From JBBRGK01 sp036741355 (lineage in GTDB: Bacteria > Chloroflexota > Dehalococcoidia > CAUJGQ01), in contig DAINSK010000005.1 in assembly GCA_036741355.1 (NCBI GenBank), positions 1 through 64,000 of the forward strand: DNA of 64,000 nt, read 5' to 3'. This document shows positions 49,204 through 58,829 of this stretch, piece after piece; position 1 is the first letter of the stretch, and the number at the start of each line of letters is the position of its first letter. The position numbers were made by a program, and so were the translations under genes. The notes beneath the pieces are model-generated. The model had not been told where the DNA came from, made no database searches, and saw only the letters and a program-made list of their open reading frames with translations.

Positions 49204-51684
49204 ATGGACACGACGCTGACAGCATCCTTCGCAGAGCTGCTGAAGCAGTACCGCACGGCCGTCACGCTCTCCCAGGAGGGCCTGGCAGAACGGGCAGGGG
49301 TGAGCCCCCGAGCAATCAGCGACCTCGAGCGCGGTCTGCATCGCGCACCGTATCCAGATACCATTCGGTTGCTAGCGGATGCCCTGGGCCTCGACGTCGA
49401 AGCGCGCGCCAGGCTGATCGCCGCCGCGGTCCGACAGCGTCTCGCTATCCCAGCCCCGCCGGAACCCAAACGGGCTGTCAGCGGCTTGCCGGTGCCGCTC
49501 ACTCCACTTTTGGGTCGGGAACGGGACGAAGAGTCGGTGATGGACCTGCTGATGCAGCCCAACGTACGCCTGATGACGCTCACCGGGCCGGGTGGTGTCG
49601 GTAAGACCCGCCTTGCGATTCAGATCGCTTCCGGACTTTCCGTGACGCAGCCGCAATGCGTCGGCTTCGTTGAGTTAGCGGGTATCCGCAACGCCACTCT
49701 AGTCCTCCCGACCATCATCCAGGAGCTCGGCCTGCGTGTTGAGCCTGGGAGGGATCTGGTCGAGGTTGTAGCAGCCCACGTTGGCGCCACCAGATCGCTG
49801 CTCGTGCTCGACAACTTCGAACACCTGACTTCCGCCGCAGAACAGGTCACCGATCTTCTTGCGGCCTGCCCCCTGCTCAAGATCATGGTGACCAGCAGAG
49901 CGCCGCTGCATGTGCACGGCGAACAGCAATTCGCCGTACCGCCGCTGGCGCTACCCTCGCTCGAGACGAACCCTACGTTGGAAGCGCTGACCCAGGCTCC
50001 GTCTGTGCAGTTGTTCGTGCAACGGGTACAGGCGCTCCGACCTGCGTTTTCGCTCAGCGCGGAGACCGGGCAGGTGGTAGCTGCCATCTGCCGCCGGCTG
50101 GACGGGCTGCCGCTGGCGATCGAGCTCGCGGCTGCGCGGAGCAATGTACTCTCGCCGAAGGCATTGTTGGAGCGTCTGGAGCGCCACCTGCCGGTGCTGA
50201 GCGATGGACCTCGCGATATGCCGGCGCGCCAGCGATCGCTGCGCCACACGATCGCCTGGAGCTACGACCTGCTTGCGCCGCATGAACAAGCCCTCTTCCG
50301 GCGCATGGCGGTTTTCACGGACGGCTGCACCCTGGAAGCGGCCGAAACCGTGTGTGCCGACCGCACCACGGTGGACAGCGTATTGGACGCGGCGGCGGTG
50401 TTCGAAGGCGTCGTCCAGTTGGTGCGTCAGAGCCTCCTGCGCGTCGACGATCAAGGCGATGACGAGCCGCGCTTTACGATGCTGGAGACGCTGCGTGAGT
50501 ACGGCCAGGAACAGCTCGCGGCGATTGGCGAGGCAGCCACCATGCGGCGGCGCCACGCGGCCTTTTTCCTCACCGTCGCCGAGCAGGCAGAACCGCACTT
50601 GCGGACACCGCAGCGCGCCAGGTGGCTGGTGCGGTTGGAGGCCGAGCTGTCAAATTTGCGCTCGGCGCTGCAGTGGGCGCAGGTGGATAAGGAGTCAGGA
50701 GCCCGCCTACAACTGGCAGCGGCGCTCTGGCGTTTCTGGTTCCTGACCGGTCGTTCGAGCGAAGGCCGCTCGTGGCTGGAATCAGGATTGGCGGCAAATC
50801 CCGATGTTGAGGGCGCGCAGCGGGCAAAAGCGCTCGATGCGTCCGGAGCGCTCGCCCAAAGCCAGGGCAACTACGCGACGGCGCATGCGCATCACGGGGC
50901 CAGCCTGCCACTGTGGCGCGAGATCGGCGACAAGCGCGGCATCGCGGGCGCGCTCGGTTCCCTGGGACTCGTCCTTAAGGCGGAGGGAGAGCTCGACCAG
51001 GCGGCGGCTCTACTGGAAGAGTCGCTGGCGCTGTGGCGTGAACTGGGAGACACCACAGGCACCGGTATGTTGTTGAACAACCTCAGCATCGTCGCGCTGG
51101 AGCGGGAGGACTACTTCCGCGCCGAGACACTTCAAATGGAGAGCCTGGCGCTCAAGCGGCGGCAGGGTGATACGAGCGGTATCGCCTATTCGTTGAATAA
51201 CCTGGCTGAATGTGCGCGCTACCAGGGCAACTACACGACGGCCGAGACGATGCTTACAGAAGGACTCGGTCTCGCCCGGGAACTGGGCGGCAATCACCTG
51301 ATCGCCCACCTGCTGCACAGCCTGGCCATGGTAGCGCTCCGCCTCGGCGATGCCGCTCAAGCTGCAACATTCATCGGCGAGAGTTTTCAGCTCTTCCGCG
51401 AACTGGAGGAACAGCCGGGAATCGCCCTCTGCCTGGAGGGGATGGCGGCTCTGGCCGCTGCCCGAAGTGATGACGTGCGCGCCCCGCGCCTACTCGCCGC
51501 GGCAGAGGGGCTGCGCGTCGCGCTCGGCGCTCCGTTGCCGCCTGCTGACCAGGCTGAGCGAGACTCAGTGCTGGAAAAGGCCCGCCAACGCTTGCCGCAC
51601 AGGAAATTTGCTGCGGCCTGGGCAGCGGGCCAGGCAATGCCGTTGGAAGCGACGCTGGCATACGCTGCTAGCGACCCGGCCTAG
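49204..51684 (+). CDS. XRE-family regulator with NB-ARC-type ATPase and TPR domains
   Basis: 826 aa from ATG 49204, with GGGAG upstream; the open frame extends further 5' but is antisense to the WD40 gene. Residues ~5-70 form an XRE helix-turn-helix (YRTAVTLSQEGLAERAGVSP, RAISDLERGL). The STAND/NB-ARC ATPase has Walker A (TLTGPGGVGKTRLAIQIASG), Walker B (SLLVLDNFEHL), a sensor MVTSRAPLHV and GLPLAIELAA. Then come winged-helix and ~8 TPR-like repeats (GNYATAHAHHGASLPLWREI; GDTSGIAYSLNNLAECARYQ). This is the standard Chloroflexota/Actinobacteria architecture for a signal-integrating transcription factor, probably acting on the divergent WD40 gene. Confidence 0.9.
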   Translation: MDTTLTASFAELLKQYRTAVTLSQEGLAERAGVSPRAISDLERGLHRAPYPDTIRLLADALGLDVEARARLIAAAVRQRLAIPAPPEPKRAVSGLPVPLTPLLGRERDEESVMDLLMQPNVRLMTLTGPGGVGKTRLAIQIASGLSVTQPQCVGFVELAGIRNATLVLPTIIQELGLRVEPGRDLVEVVAAHVGATRSLLVLDNFEHLTSAAEQVTDLLAACPLLKIMVTSRAPLHVHGEQQFAVPPLALPSLETNPTLEALTQAPSVQLFVQRVQALRPAFSLSAETGQVVAAICRRLDGLPLAIELAAARSNVLSPKALLERLERHLPVLSDGPRDMPARQRSLRHTIAWSYDLLAPHEQALFRRMAVFTDGCTLEAAETVCADRTTVDSVLDAAAVFEGVVQLVRQSLLRVDDQGDDEPRFTMLETLREYGQEQLAAIGEAATMRRRHAAFFLTVAEQAEPHLRTPQRARWLVRLEAELSNLRSALQWAQVDKESGARLQLAAALWRFWFLTGRSSEGRSWLESGLAANPDVEGAQRAKALDASGALAQSQGNYATAHAHHGASLPLWREIGDKRGIAGALGSLGLVLKAEGELDQAAALLEESLALWRELGDTTGTGMLLNNLSIVALEREDYFRAETLQMESLALKRRQGDTSGIAYSLNNLAECARYQGNYTTAETMLTEGLGLARELGGNHLIAHLLHSLAMVALRLGDAAQAATFIGESFQLFRELEEQPGIALCLEGMAALAAARSDDVRAPRLLAAAEGLRVALGAPLPPADQAERDSVLEKARQRLPHRKFAAAWAAGQAMPLEATLAYAASDPA

Positions 51685-51855
51685 CGGCCGCTGCTCGCGA
51701 GGATGTTGTCACCGCGAGAAAGGGCTAGCCGATCTCCGTCCGCACCAACGGACGCAATTCCGCTCTTCCGGCGCCCTTTGCGGGCCGTTAACAGTTCTAC
51801 CGCGGCCGGATTCTATGCTGAACTCAGCGCACCCGTGTGGGTCGCCGGGGAAGCG

Positions 51856-52866
51856 ATGGCCAGAGTCGCGGTCAATGTACCGGTACAACCCGGGCGATTC
51901 GCCCGGCTACACCGGCTTTCCAATGGATATGGTGCTGCCCAGCAGCGTCACTGGCGGTTGGTGGCGGCCATCCAGGTTCTCTACGCTTCGCTCCTCGCCG
52001 CGTATTTAATCGGCTTTCACACCTGGCCCAGCCCCGACCTGATTGCGCTTGCCTTTCTCGGCTTTGCCGTGCTGGCGGCGCGTGGCATCGGATTTCTCTG
52101 GGACTGGTCGCCGTTCATCCTGCTGCTGCTTTGCTACATAGCGCTCACCGGCGTCGTCGGCGGGGTTGTCACTCGCGTACATATCCAAGCACTGATCGAC
52201 GCCGACCGCCTGATCGGATTTGGTCACCTGCCAACGCTCGTGCTCCAGGCGCACTTCTGGCATCCCGACGCTCCGCGTTGGTACGACTATGCGGCTGTAA
52301 TGCTGTACCCGATGCATTTCATTACGCCGCTGGTGCTCGCGTTTGTGCTGTGGCAATGGCGAGGCGGCCTCTATTGGCGCTTCGTCGCTTCCTATCTGCT
52401 CCTGTGTTACAACGCGTTTGCTACATACTTGCTCTATCCGGCGGCGCCGCCGTGGTGGGCCAGCGACCAGCGGCGCATCCCGACCGTCACGCGGCTGTTG
52501 AGCCAGGTGCCTTTCGGCAGGGCCGGCACCCCCGTGCTACTTGCGGAACGGTTCTTTCAGACAAATCCGGTAGCCGCCATGCCGAGCCTGCACGCCGCCG
52601 CGCCGGTACTGGTCTGGCTGGTTAGCTGGCGCGTGTGGCCACGCTGGGGTTGGATGGTCGTCGTTTACCCATTAGCGATGGCCCTGGTCGTCGTGTACCT
52701 GGGCGAGCACTACGTGATCGACGTTCTCGTCGGCTGGGTGTACGCACTCGTCGCGTTTGCCGCTATCTGGGGCGTGGGCAGCAAACATTTTTGGCGCGTC
52801 CTCCTACGATTGAGCGGTTCCAAGGAATCGCGGGGTCAATCATCGATCGCCGAGGCCGGTTCCTGA
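51856..52866 (+). CDS. PAP2-superfamily integral membrane phosphatase/transferase
   Basis: About 336 aa from ATG 51856; the longer frame upstream looks non-coding. Six or so transmembrane helices are evident, beginning LVAAIQVLYASLLAAYLIGF. The PAP2 catalytic signature is present in AUR1/inositol-phosphoryl-transferase form: the C2 motif PSLHAAAPVL and the C3 motif YLGEHYVIDVLVGW, with YPAAPPWW between. Acts in the membrane on a lipid phosphate or polyprenyl/inositol phospholipid. It ends about 100 bases before the M16 peptidase gene. Confidence 0.8.
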   Translation: MARVAVNVPVQPGRFARLHRLSNGYGAAQQRHWRLVAAIQVLYASLLAAYLIGFHTWPSPDLIALAFLGFAVLAARGIGFLWDWSPFILLLLCYIALTGVVGGVVTRVHIQALIDADRLIGFGHLPTLVLQAHFWHPDAPRWYDYAAVMLYPMHFITPLVLAFVLWQWRGGLYWRFVASYLLLCYNAFATYLLYPAAPPWWASDQRRIPTVTRLLSQVPFGRAGTPVLLAERFFQTNPVAAMPSLHAAAPVLVWLVSWRVWPRWGWMVVVYPLAMALVVVYLGEHYVIDVLVGWVYALVAFAAIWGVGSKHFWRVLLRLSGSKESRGQSSIAEAGS

Positions 52867-52964
52867 GGTCGACGTCGCTCTGATTCCTTGTGATCGGCTG
52901 TCGATCCTGCGATGTCTCACGGCATCTACAATGGACGAAACAACCGCCGCAGGATCTGACATTC

Positions 52965-55766
52965 GTGAATAACCGTAAGACGGCTCATTCGCCGGCCGAA
53001 GGCCGCGGCGGCGACGTACTACCTTTCAAGGCCGAGACGCGCACACTAGCAAACGGGCTGCGCGTCATCGCGGTGCCGACGGGATTTCCAAACCTCGTTT
53101 CGTTGCAGATCCCCGTGCAAACGGGGTCGCGCAACGAGGTCGAGGCGGGAAAGTCCGGGTTCGCGCACTTTTTTGAGCACATGATGTTCCGCGGAACCGA
53201 GCGCTATCCGGCCGCCGCGTATGAGGAGATCATCACGCGGGCGGGAGCGCGTCAAAACGCCTATACCACCGATGACTACACCAACTACCACATCACGTTT
53301 GCCAGAGAGGACTTGGAGACGGTGCTCGCGCTCGAGGCCGACCGGTTCATGAACCTTGCTTACTCGGAGGAGGGCTTCAAGACCGAATCGCGGGCTGTAC
53401 TCGGCGAATACAACAAGAGCAGCGCCAACCCGATGATGAAGCTCTTCGAAGCGCAGCGGGAGGCCGCATTCGACGTCCATCCTTACAAACACACGACGAT
53501 GGGCTTCCTGCGCGACATTGAGGAGATGCCCAACCAGTACGAGTACGCCGGCACGTTCTTTCGCCGCTGGTACCGCCCCGAGTTCACGACGATCATCGTT
53601 GCCGGCGATGTCGAGCCCGGCGAGGTGTTCGATCTCGTCGAGCGCTACTGGAGCGGGTGGCAGACCGGCGGCCACGCCGTCGAGATTCCGGCGGAGCCGC
53701 CGCCGCACGGGCCGGTCCAGGTCCACGTTCCCTGGGATACGCCGACCCTGCCGCTACTTTCGGTCGCCTTCCACGGCCCCGCGTTCTCCGAGACGGATAA
53801 GGATTACGCCGCTCTCGACGTGCTCATGGACCTCCAGTTCGGCGAAACGTCCGATCTGTACCGGCGGCTGGTGCAGGACGGACAGCTCGTGGACCGTTTG
53901 ATGCCGATGGTGCCCTCCACAGCCGATCCCCAGATCGTCTCGATCGTCGCGCGCCTCAAGCGGATCGATTATGTTGCCCGCGTTCGCGACGCGATCCTGG
54001 AAACCATCGTCGGTGCTCGACGAGAGCCCGTGGCGCCACAGCGGCTCGCCGACGCCAAAACGAACGCCCGCTACGGCTTTGTGCGCACGCTCGACAACTC
54101 TGAGGCGATCGCGTCCACGCTGGCGCGCTTCGTGCGCTTTCGCCGGTCGTACGACACGCTGAACGCGCTCTTCCGCGTCTACGATGCGCTCGCCCCCGAC
54201 GACCTGCTAGTGGCCGCCCGACGCTATTTCACCGACTCGGGGCTGGTTCTCACCACGCTGACCCGCGAGCCGCTGCCGGAGTCTATGGCGCTCACGCCGT
54301 CGCTGGAATCGTTCAGGCCGCCCGAACGTTCCGTTACCGGCGAAGTGCCGGCGGTCATCCTGCGTTCGCCTTCGCCGCTGCTGCGCCTGAAGCTGCTGTT
54401 CAACGCTGGCTCGGCTTTCGACCCACCGGGCCAAGAAGGGCTCGCGCAGCTTTCCGCCGCGATGATCGCCGAGGGAGGCAGCCGCGACCGGCGCGCCGAC
54501 GAAGTACGCAATGCCCTCTTCCCGATCGCGGCAAGCTTGGACGCCCAAGCCGACAAGGAGATGACGGTCTTCACCGGCGTCTTCCACCGCGAGACGGTCG
54601 ACCGGTTTGCCCGCATCGCGTTGCCGCTTCTGCTTGAACCGGGGTTCCGCCAGATGGATTTCGACCGGCTGCAACAGACGCAGCTCAACGCGTTGGTGCA
54701 GGACCTGCGCGCGAACAACGACGAGGAGCTGACCAGGGAGCGGTTGCAGACGAATATCTTTGCCGGAACCCCGTACGGGCACCCCGCTCTCGGTACCGTG
54801 GCGGGCATTGGCTCGCTGGCGCTCGGCGACGTCCAGGCGTTCGTAGAACGCGCGTATTGCCGTGCCAACCTCGTGATCGGACTGGCGGGCGATGTGCCGG
54901 CGGCGTTCGAAGCTGAATTGCGGCGAGAGCTTACCCGGCTGCCCGAGGGGTCGCATTTGGAATCTGCTCCTGTAGCCGCGCGTATGCCGCACGGCATAGA
55001 AGTGGAAGTGATCGAGAAGGACACCCGCGCCACCGCGATCTCGTTCGGCCACCCGATCGACGTGACACGATCCCACCCCGACTTCGCGGCGCTCTGGTTG
55101 GCGCGGGCGTGGCTGGGCGAACATCGCGCGTCGCTCGGACGGCTGTACCAGCGGCTGAGGGAGGCGCGTGGCCTCAACTACGGCGACTACGCCTACATCG
55201 AAGCGTTCCCCCGCGGCATGTACCTGCTCTTTCCGGAGCCAAACGTCGCCCGGCGGACGCAGATCTTCGAGGTATGGATTCGCCCTGTGGCGCCGGAGCA
55301 CGCATCGTTCGCGCTCAAAGCCGCTGTACACGAGCTGCGCCGGCTGATCGATATGGGTTTGTCGGACAAAGAGTTCGAAGCGGCCCGCGGCTACCTGATG
55401 AAGAACGTCTTCGTCACGACCAAGACCCAGGATCAACAGCTCGGCTATGCGCTCGATAGCCGCTGGTACGGCATCGGCGAGTTCACTGGGGCCATGCGAG
55501 AGCGGTTGCAGGTCCTGAGCGCCGGCGACGTCAACACGGCAATTCGCCGGCACCTCTCGGCCGAAAACCTCAGCGTCGTCGCCGTCACGAGGGATGCGGC
55601 TGGGCTGGTGGAAGCACTGCTCTCGGATGCACCGGCCACCATGAGCTATGAAAGCGCCAAGCCCGCCGCCCTGGTGGAAGAAGATCGCGCCATCGGCGAC
55701 CTGCGGCTGTCGATCAGCGCCTCAAATGTGCGAATTACGCCGGTAGAAGCCGTGTTCGCGGAATAA
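52965..55766 (+). CDS. M16-family zinc peptidase, full-length two-lobe form
   Basis: About 933 aa from GTG 52965. The N-terminal lobe has the inverted zinc motif HFFEH (residues ~68-72) in GFAHFFEHMMFRGTERYPA and the distal Glu of EEGFKTESRAVLGEYNKSS. The second lobe (from LRLKLLFNAGSAFDPPGQEG, AAMIAEGGSRDR) lacks HxxEH, as expected for the inactive half. Such pitrilysin-like peptidases cut short peptides in a closed chamber. No clear signal peptide. The chain is followed after 13 bases by the hydroxyacid dehydrogenase gene. Confidence 0.9.
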   Translation: MNNRKTAHSPAEGRGGDVLPFKAETRTLANGLRVIAVPTGFPNLVSLQIPVQTGSRNEVEAGKSGFAHFFEHMMFRGTERYPAAAYEEIITRAGARQNAYTTDDYTNYHITFAREDLETVLALEADRFMNLAYSEEGFKTESRAVLGEYNKSSANPMMKLFEAQREAAFDVHPYKHTTMGFLRDIEEMPNQYEYAGTFFRRWYRPEFTTIIVAGDVEPGEVFDLVERYWSGWQTGGHAVEIPAEPPPHGPVQVHVPWDTPTLPLLSVAFHGPAFSETDKDYAALDVLMDLQFGETSDLYRRLVQDGQLVDRLMPMVPSTADPQIVSIVARLKRIDYVARVRDAILETIVGARREPVAPQRLADAKTNARYGFVRTLDNSEAIASTLARFVRFRRSYDTLNALFRVYDALAPDDLLVAARRYFTDSGLVLTTLTREPLPESMALTPSLESFRPPERSVTGEVPAVILRSPSPLLRLKLLFNAGSAFDPPGQEGLAQLSAAMIAEGGSRDRRADEVRNALFPIAASLDAQADKEMTVFTGVFHRETVDRFARIALPLLLEPGFRQMDFDRLQQTQLNALVQDLRANNDEELTRERLQTNIFAGTPYGHPALGTVAGIGSLALGDVQAFVERAYCRANLVIGLAGDVPAAFEAELRRELTRLPEGSHLESAPVAARMPHGIEVEVIEKDTRATAISFGHPIDVTRSHPDFAALWLARAWLGEHRASLGRLYQRLREARGLNYGDYAYIEAFPRGMYLLFPEPNVARRTQIFEVWIRPVAPEHASFALKAAVHELRRLIDMGLSDKEFEAARGYLMKNVFVTTKTQDQQLGYALDSRWYGIGEFTGAMRERLQVLSAGDVNTAIRRHLSAENLSVVAVTRDAAGLVEALLSDAPATMSYESAKPAALVEEDRAIGDLRLSISASNVRITPVEAVFAE

Positions 55767-55779
55767 GGAGGATCGGTTC

Positions 55780-56769
55780 ATGGTCCGTGTGGCGCTGCTC
55801 GACGACTACCAGGGAGTCGCGCTTGAGTGCGCTGACTGGGACTCACTGCCTGACGGCACGGTCGTGCAATCGTTCCGCGATCACTTGACCGACGAAGCCA
55901 CGATCGCGGCGAGGTTGCAGCCGTTCGACGTCGTAATGGCGCTGCGCGAGCGCACCGCCTTCCGCCGCTCACTCCTGGAGAGGCTGCCGAAGCTCAAGCT
56001 GATCGCGACCGCGGGCATGCGCAACGCCGCAATCGACGTGGCCGCGGCGACCGAGCTAGGCATCCTCGTTTGCGGAACCAGCGGTTCGTCTAGGGCAACG
56101 ATGGAATTGACCTGGGGTCTCATCCTGTCCCTGTTGCGCAACATTCCGCGCGAAGACCGGGCGACCCGTGACGGGCACTGGCAGGAGAGCCCGAAGGCGG
56201 GCATCGGGCTCGAGGGGAAGACGCTCGGCATCGTCGGACTCGGAAACATCGGCGGCCAGGTCGCGGAGGTTGGACGGGCGTTCCACATGCGCCTCATCAC
56301 CTGGAGCACCAATCTGACCGACGAACGGGCGTCGTCTTGCGGGGCCGAGCGGGTGAGTAGGGACGCATTGCTGGCGCAGGCCGATATCGTCACCATTCAC
56401 CAGCAGTTGAGCGATCGCACAAGGGGCCTGATCGGCATTCGCGAGCTTGGCTTGATGAAGCCTTCGGCGTACCTCGTGAACACGTCTCGCGGACCGATCG
56501 TCGATGAAGCGGCACTGGTCGCCACGCTTGAGGCGGGTGCGATCGCGGGCGCGGCACTTGACGTTTACGACCAGGAGCCGTTGCCACCCGACCACCCGTT
56601 CTTGCGGCTGGACAACCTGGTGCTCACACCACATCTGGGTTATGTAACGCGGGAAACGTACGCGGGCGCCTTCTATCCGCAGACGCTGGAAAACATCCAC
56701 GCGTTCATGGCCGGCGCGCCGCAGCGGGTGTTGAACCCGGACGTGCTGCCAAAGCGCCGAATGCCCTGA
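55780..56769 (+). CDS. D-isomer-specific 2-hydroxyacid dehydrogenase
   Basis: 329 aa, AAGGAGG upstream. The nucleotide-binding motif is GIVGLGNIGGQVAEVGRAF, followed by the catalytic Arg in NTSRGPIVDEAALV, the Glu in DVYDQEPLPPDHPF and the His in LTPHLGYVTRETY. It interconverts a 2-keto acid and a D-2-hydroxy acid with NAD(P)H. Short spacing from the M16 gene suggests one transcript. Specific substrate unknown. Confidence 0.92.
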   Translation: MVRVALLDDYQGVALECADWDSLPDGTVVQSFRDHLTDEATIAARLQPFDVVMALRERTAFRRSLLERLPKLKLIATAGMRNAAIDVAAATELGILVCGTSGSSRATMELTWGLILSLLRNIPREDRATRDGHWQESPKAGIGLEGKTLGIVGLGNIGGQVAEVGRAFHMRLITWSTNLTDERASSCGAERVSRDALLAQADIVTIHQQLSDRTRGLIGIRELGLMKPSAYLVNTSRGPIVDEAALVATLEAGAIAGAALDVYDQEPLPPDHPFLRLDNLVLTPHLGYVTRETYAGAFYPQTLENIHAFMAGAPQRVLNPDVLPKRRMP

Positions 56770-56836
56770 CCGCGCGGGCTACAGACCACGGCGCTCGTTC
56801 GTCGTGAGTGCGGCGGAATCCGGCAAACGGTCCGGG

Positions 56837-57268
56837 TCAAAACCCCCAGTTGGTCCACTGGTCGATCGGAGCTAAGGGGGTAATGACCAACAGCACTCGC
56901 TGCTCGCGAGCGAGCCGCTCAAGAATAGTCTGGTCGTCGGGAGCTTTGTCGCGGTGTTTTTCGGTGATACGTCGGAAGAACGGCAGACCGCGGTCGTGGT
57001 TCTCCCAGATTTCGACGGTGCCGTCGATAATGACACATTTGAAGCCGGTCGGGTCGTCTACGGCCAGTTGGACGCGTGGATCGCGGCGGAAGTTCTTGAA
57101 TTTCTGTCGGGTCTTCGTGGTCGAGACGTAGAAGCGGCTTCCGTCCCAGACGAACCAGTTGGGCGTCATCTGGGGGCGGCCGTCGCGGCGGATGGCGGCG
57201 ATCATCGCGTTACGCGGCTCCGCCAGAAACGCCTCGATCTGTTCACGGGTTGATGCTGCGTTGGTCAT
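56837..57268 (-). CDS. PPOX-class (F420- or flavin-dependent) split-barrel oxidoreductase
   Basis: 143 aa. Typical start of the family: REQIEAFLAEPRNAMIAAIR, RDGRPQMTPNWFVWDGSRFY, then TKTRQKFKNFRRDPRVQLAV and VIIDGTVEIWENHD, matching the split-barrel of F420H2-dependent reductases and pyridoxamine-phosphate-oxidase relatives. Convergent with the hydroxyacid dehydrogenase and separated by 67 bases. The closest relatives use F420, which fits actinobacteria and some Chloroflexota; cofactor choice is inferred. Confidence 0.85.
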   Translation of the reverse strand: MTNAASTREQIEAFLAEPRNAMIAAIRRDGRPQMTPNWFVWDGSRFYVSTTKTRQKFKNFRRDPRVQLAVDDPTGFKCVIIDGTVEIWENHDRGLPFFRRITEKHRDKAPDDQTILERLAREQRVLLVITPLAPIDQWTNWGF

Positions 57269-57362
57269 GGTTATTGCTCCTTCCGGAACTTATTAGGTTT
57301 GTCGAAAGCGCTCCAATTCGTCCACATCGTCGAGCGTGACTACAGCCTCGAGCGTTGAGACA

Positions 57363-58469
57363 TTATTTCCCGCCCGGGGTGATCTGGACTGACGACTTCT
57401 CGTAGTTCTCGCCGTGGACGTCGTAACCGGCGTCCCTTAATGAATGAAGCACTGATTCAGCCAGGTCGGTTCGGAATGCGTCCCTGTCCGGAGCCCGCTT
57501 GAGGACTCCGTAGTCCTGGGCGATCTGGGCGGTGCGACGGTATGCCTCACCGTCCATGATCCCGATGCCCTTGGGAGAGGGCCAGACCAGCGCGTTTATC
57601 TCATTCATCTGCCACATCTGGTGGCCCGCGCCGAGCGTCGACCCGTTCTTGAGAACGAACTGCACGCACTCGTCCACGTGGTCGCGACAGTAGATCCAGC
57701 CGAGGAACGACGCTTTCAGGAATTTCTTCGCGGTTTCCTGGTTCTTGCTGTCCTGTAACCACTTTCCCTGCACGAATATGCCATCCTCGAGCATCCCCGT
57801 GCCGGCCTGTTCGATGCTGATCAGGTTGAGCTGATCGGTGGTGTACAACTTGCCCGTTTTAGGATCCTGTTGTTCCAGCACCTGGGCCAACTCGTTATAG
57901 GTCATCGCCGCGGCCGAATCGACCAGCCGGCTCAGAAGCTGGTTCATGTCGAACGGCTGATCGACGATCGTGACATCCTTGGCGGGGTTGACCTGGTTTT
58001 TGCGCAGCGCCGCGAACACTTCGTACTGGTTGCCGCAGCACCAGACGCCGACGCGCTTCCCTCGCAGGTCGGGCACAGTTTTGATGCCGCTGTCCTTCCA
58101 CTGCACTTCCAGCAGACCGCTACGGTCCAACGCCTGGGCAATGTTGACGAGGTCCATGCCCTGCTCACGGGACGTCAGCAGGCTGGGCAGAAAATCGATG
58201 CCGAACTCAGCTTTGTTTCCGGCCACGACCGCTTCAGGTGTGACGTCGGGGCCGCCGGGCAGGATCTGAACGTCCAGCCCTTCTTTCTTGTAGAAACCCT
58301 TTTCGATGGCGGCGTAGTAGCCTGCAAACTGTGCCTGCGGCACCCATTTGAGCTGCAGCCGCACCTGCCGACCCGACGACCCGGAAGTCGAGCCGCCACA
58401 TGCCGTCGCGGCCAGAGCCGACATTACGAGCAGCCCGATCAGCCACGACGGCTTTATGGTGCGGGACAT
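57363..58469 (-). CDS. THI5/NMT1-like ABC substrate-binding lipoprotein
   Basis: 368 aa with lipobox (SALAATACGGSTSG). The THI5-like fold is seen in VRLQLKWVPQAQFAGYYAAI, KGFYKKEGLDVQILPGGPDV, GNKAEFGIDFLPSLL and LRGKRVGVWCCGNQYEVFAA; the WCCGNQ segment occurs in ThiY/RibY-type binding proteins for pyrimidine or flavin-like precursors. No permease or ATPase is adjacent in this window, so the transporter partner genes are elsewhere or upstream on another operon. Confidence 0.85.
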   Translation of the reverse strand: MSRTIKPSWLIGLLVMSALAATACGGSTSGSSGRQVRLQLKWVPQAQFAGYYAAIEKGFYKKEGLDVQILPGGPDVTPEAVVAGNKAEFGIDFLPSLLTSREQGMDLVNIAQALDRSGLLEVQWKDSGIKTVPDLRGKRVGVWCCGNQYEVFAALRKNQVNPAKDVTIVDQPFDMNQLLSRLVDSAAAMTYNELAQVLEQQDPKTGKLYTTDQLNLISIEQAGTGMLEDGIFVQGKWLQDSKNQETAKKFLKASFLGWIYCRDHVDECVQFVLKNGSTLGAGHQMWQMNEINALVWPSPKGIGIMDGEAYRRTAQIAQDYGVLKRAPDRDAFRTDLAESVLHSLRDAGYDVHGENYEKSSVQITPGGK

Positions 58470-58694
58470 GTGCAGTCTCCGGTTTCGGTAATAATCGCGC
58501 CAGGCCGGCGGACGGAAGATCCATTAACGTTTCGGCAGCGTATCACTAGAAATGCCTGCGTGTCACCGGCAGCGAATTGCAGCAATTTCGCAGCGTCAAG
58601 CCTGACCGCAGTGACTTGCTCTACCGCTACATGCAGTGGTGGTACTACGCGAAGTAGGAGCGTAGCCGTAACCAGTAAGTGTGCATAGTTGGAT

Positions 58695-58741
58695 CGACAA
58701 CGCGGCGGCAACCCTGGGGCTGCCGCCGCGTTCCGTTGTCG
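58695..58741 (-). terminator. Long hairpin downstream of the agmatinase-like gene
   Basis: CGACAACGCGGCGGCA at 58695-58710 pairs with TGCCGCCGCGTTCCGTTGTCG at 58721-58741 apart from a small bulge. It sits in the 360-bp gap between the agmatinase-like gene and the THI5-like gene on the same strand and should end the former's transcript. The rest of 58470-58829 has no gene that I can support. Confidence 0.65.
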
Positions 58742-58829
58742 ACCGCGTTACCCGGCTGAACATGGGCGGTCGTCAATCGTCAGCTACGCGCTGTGAGTCG
58801 CCGGGCCCTTGCCGGCGCGGCCGGCTGAG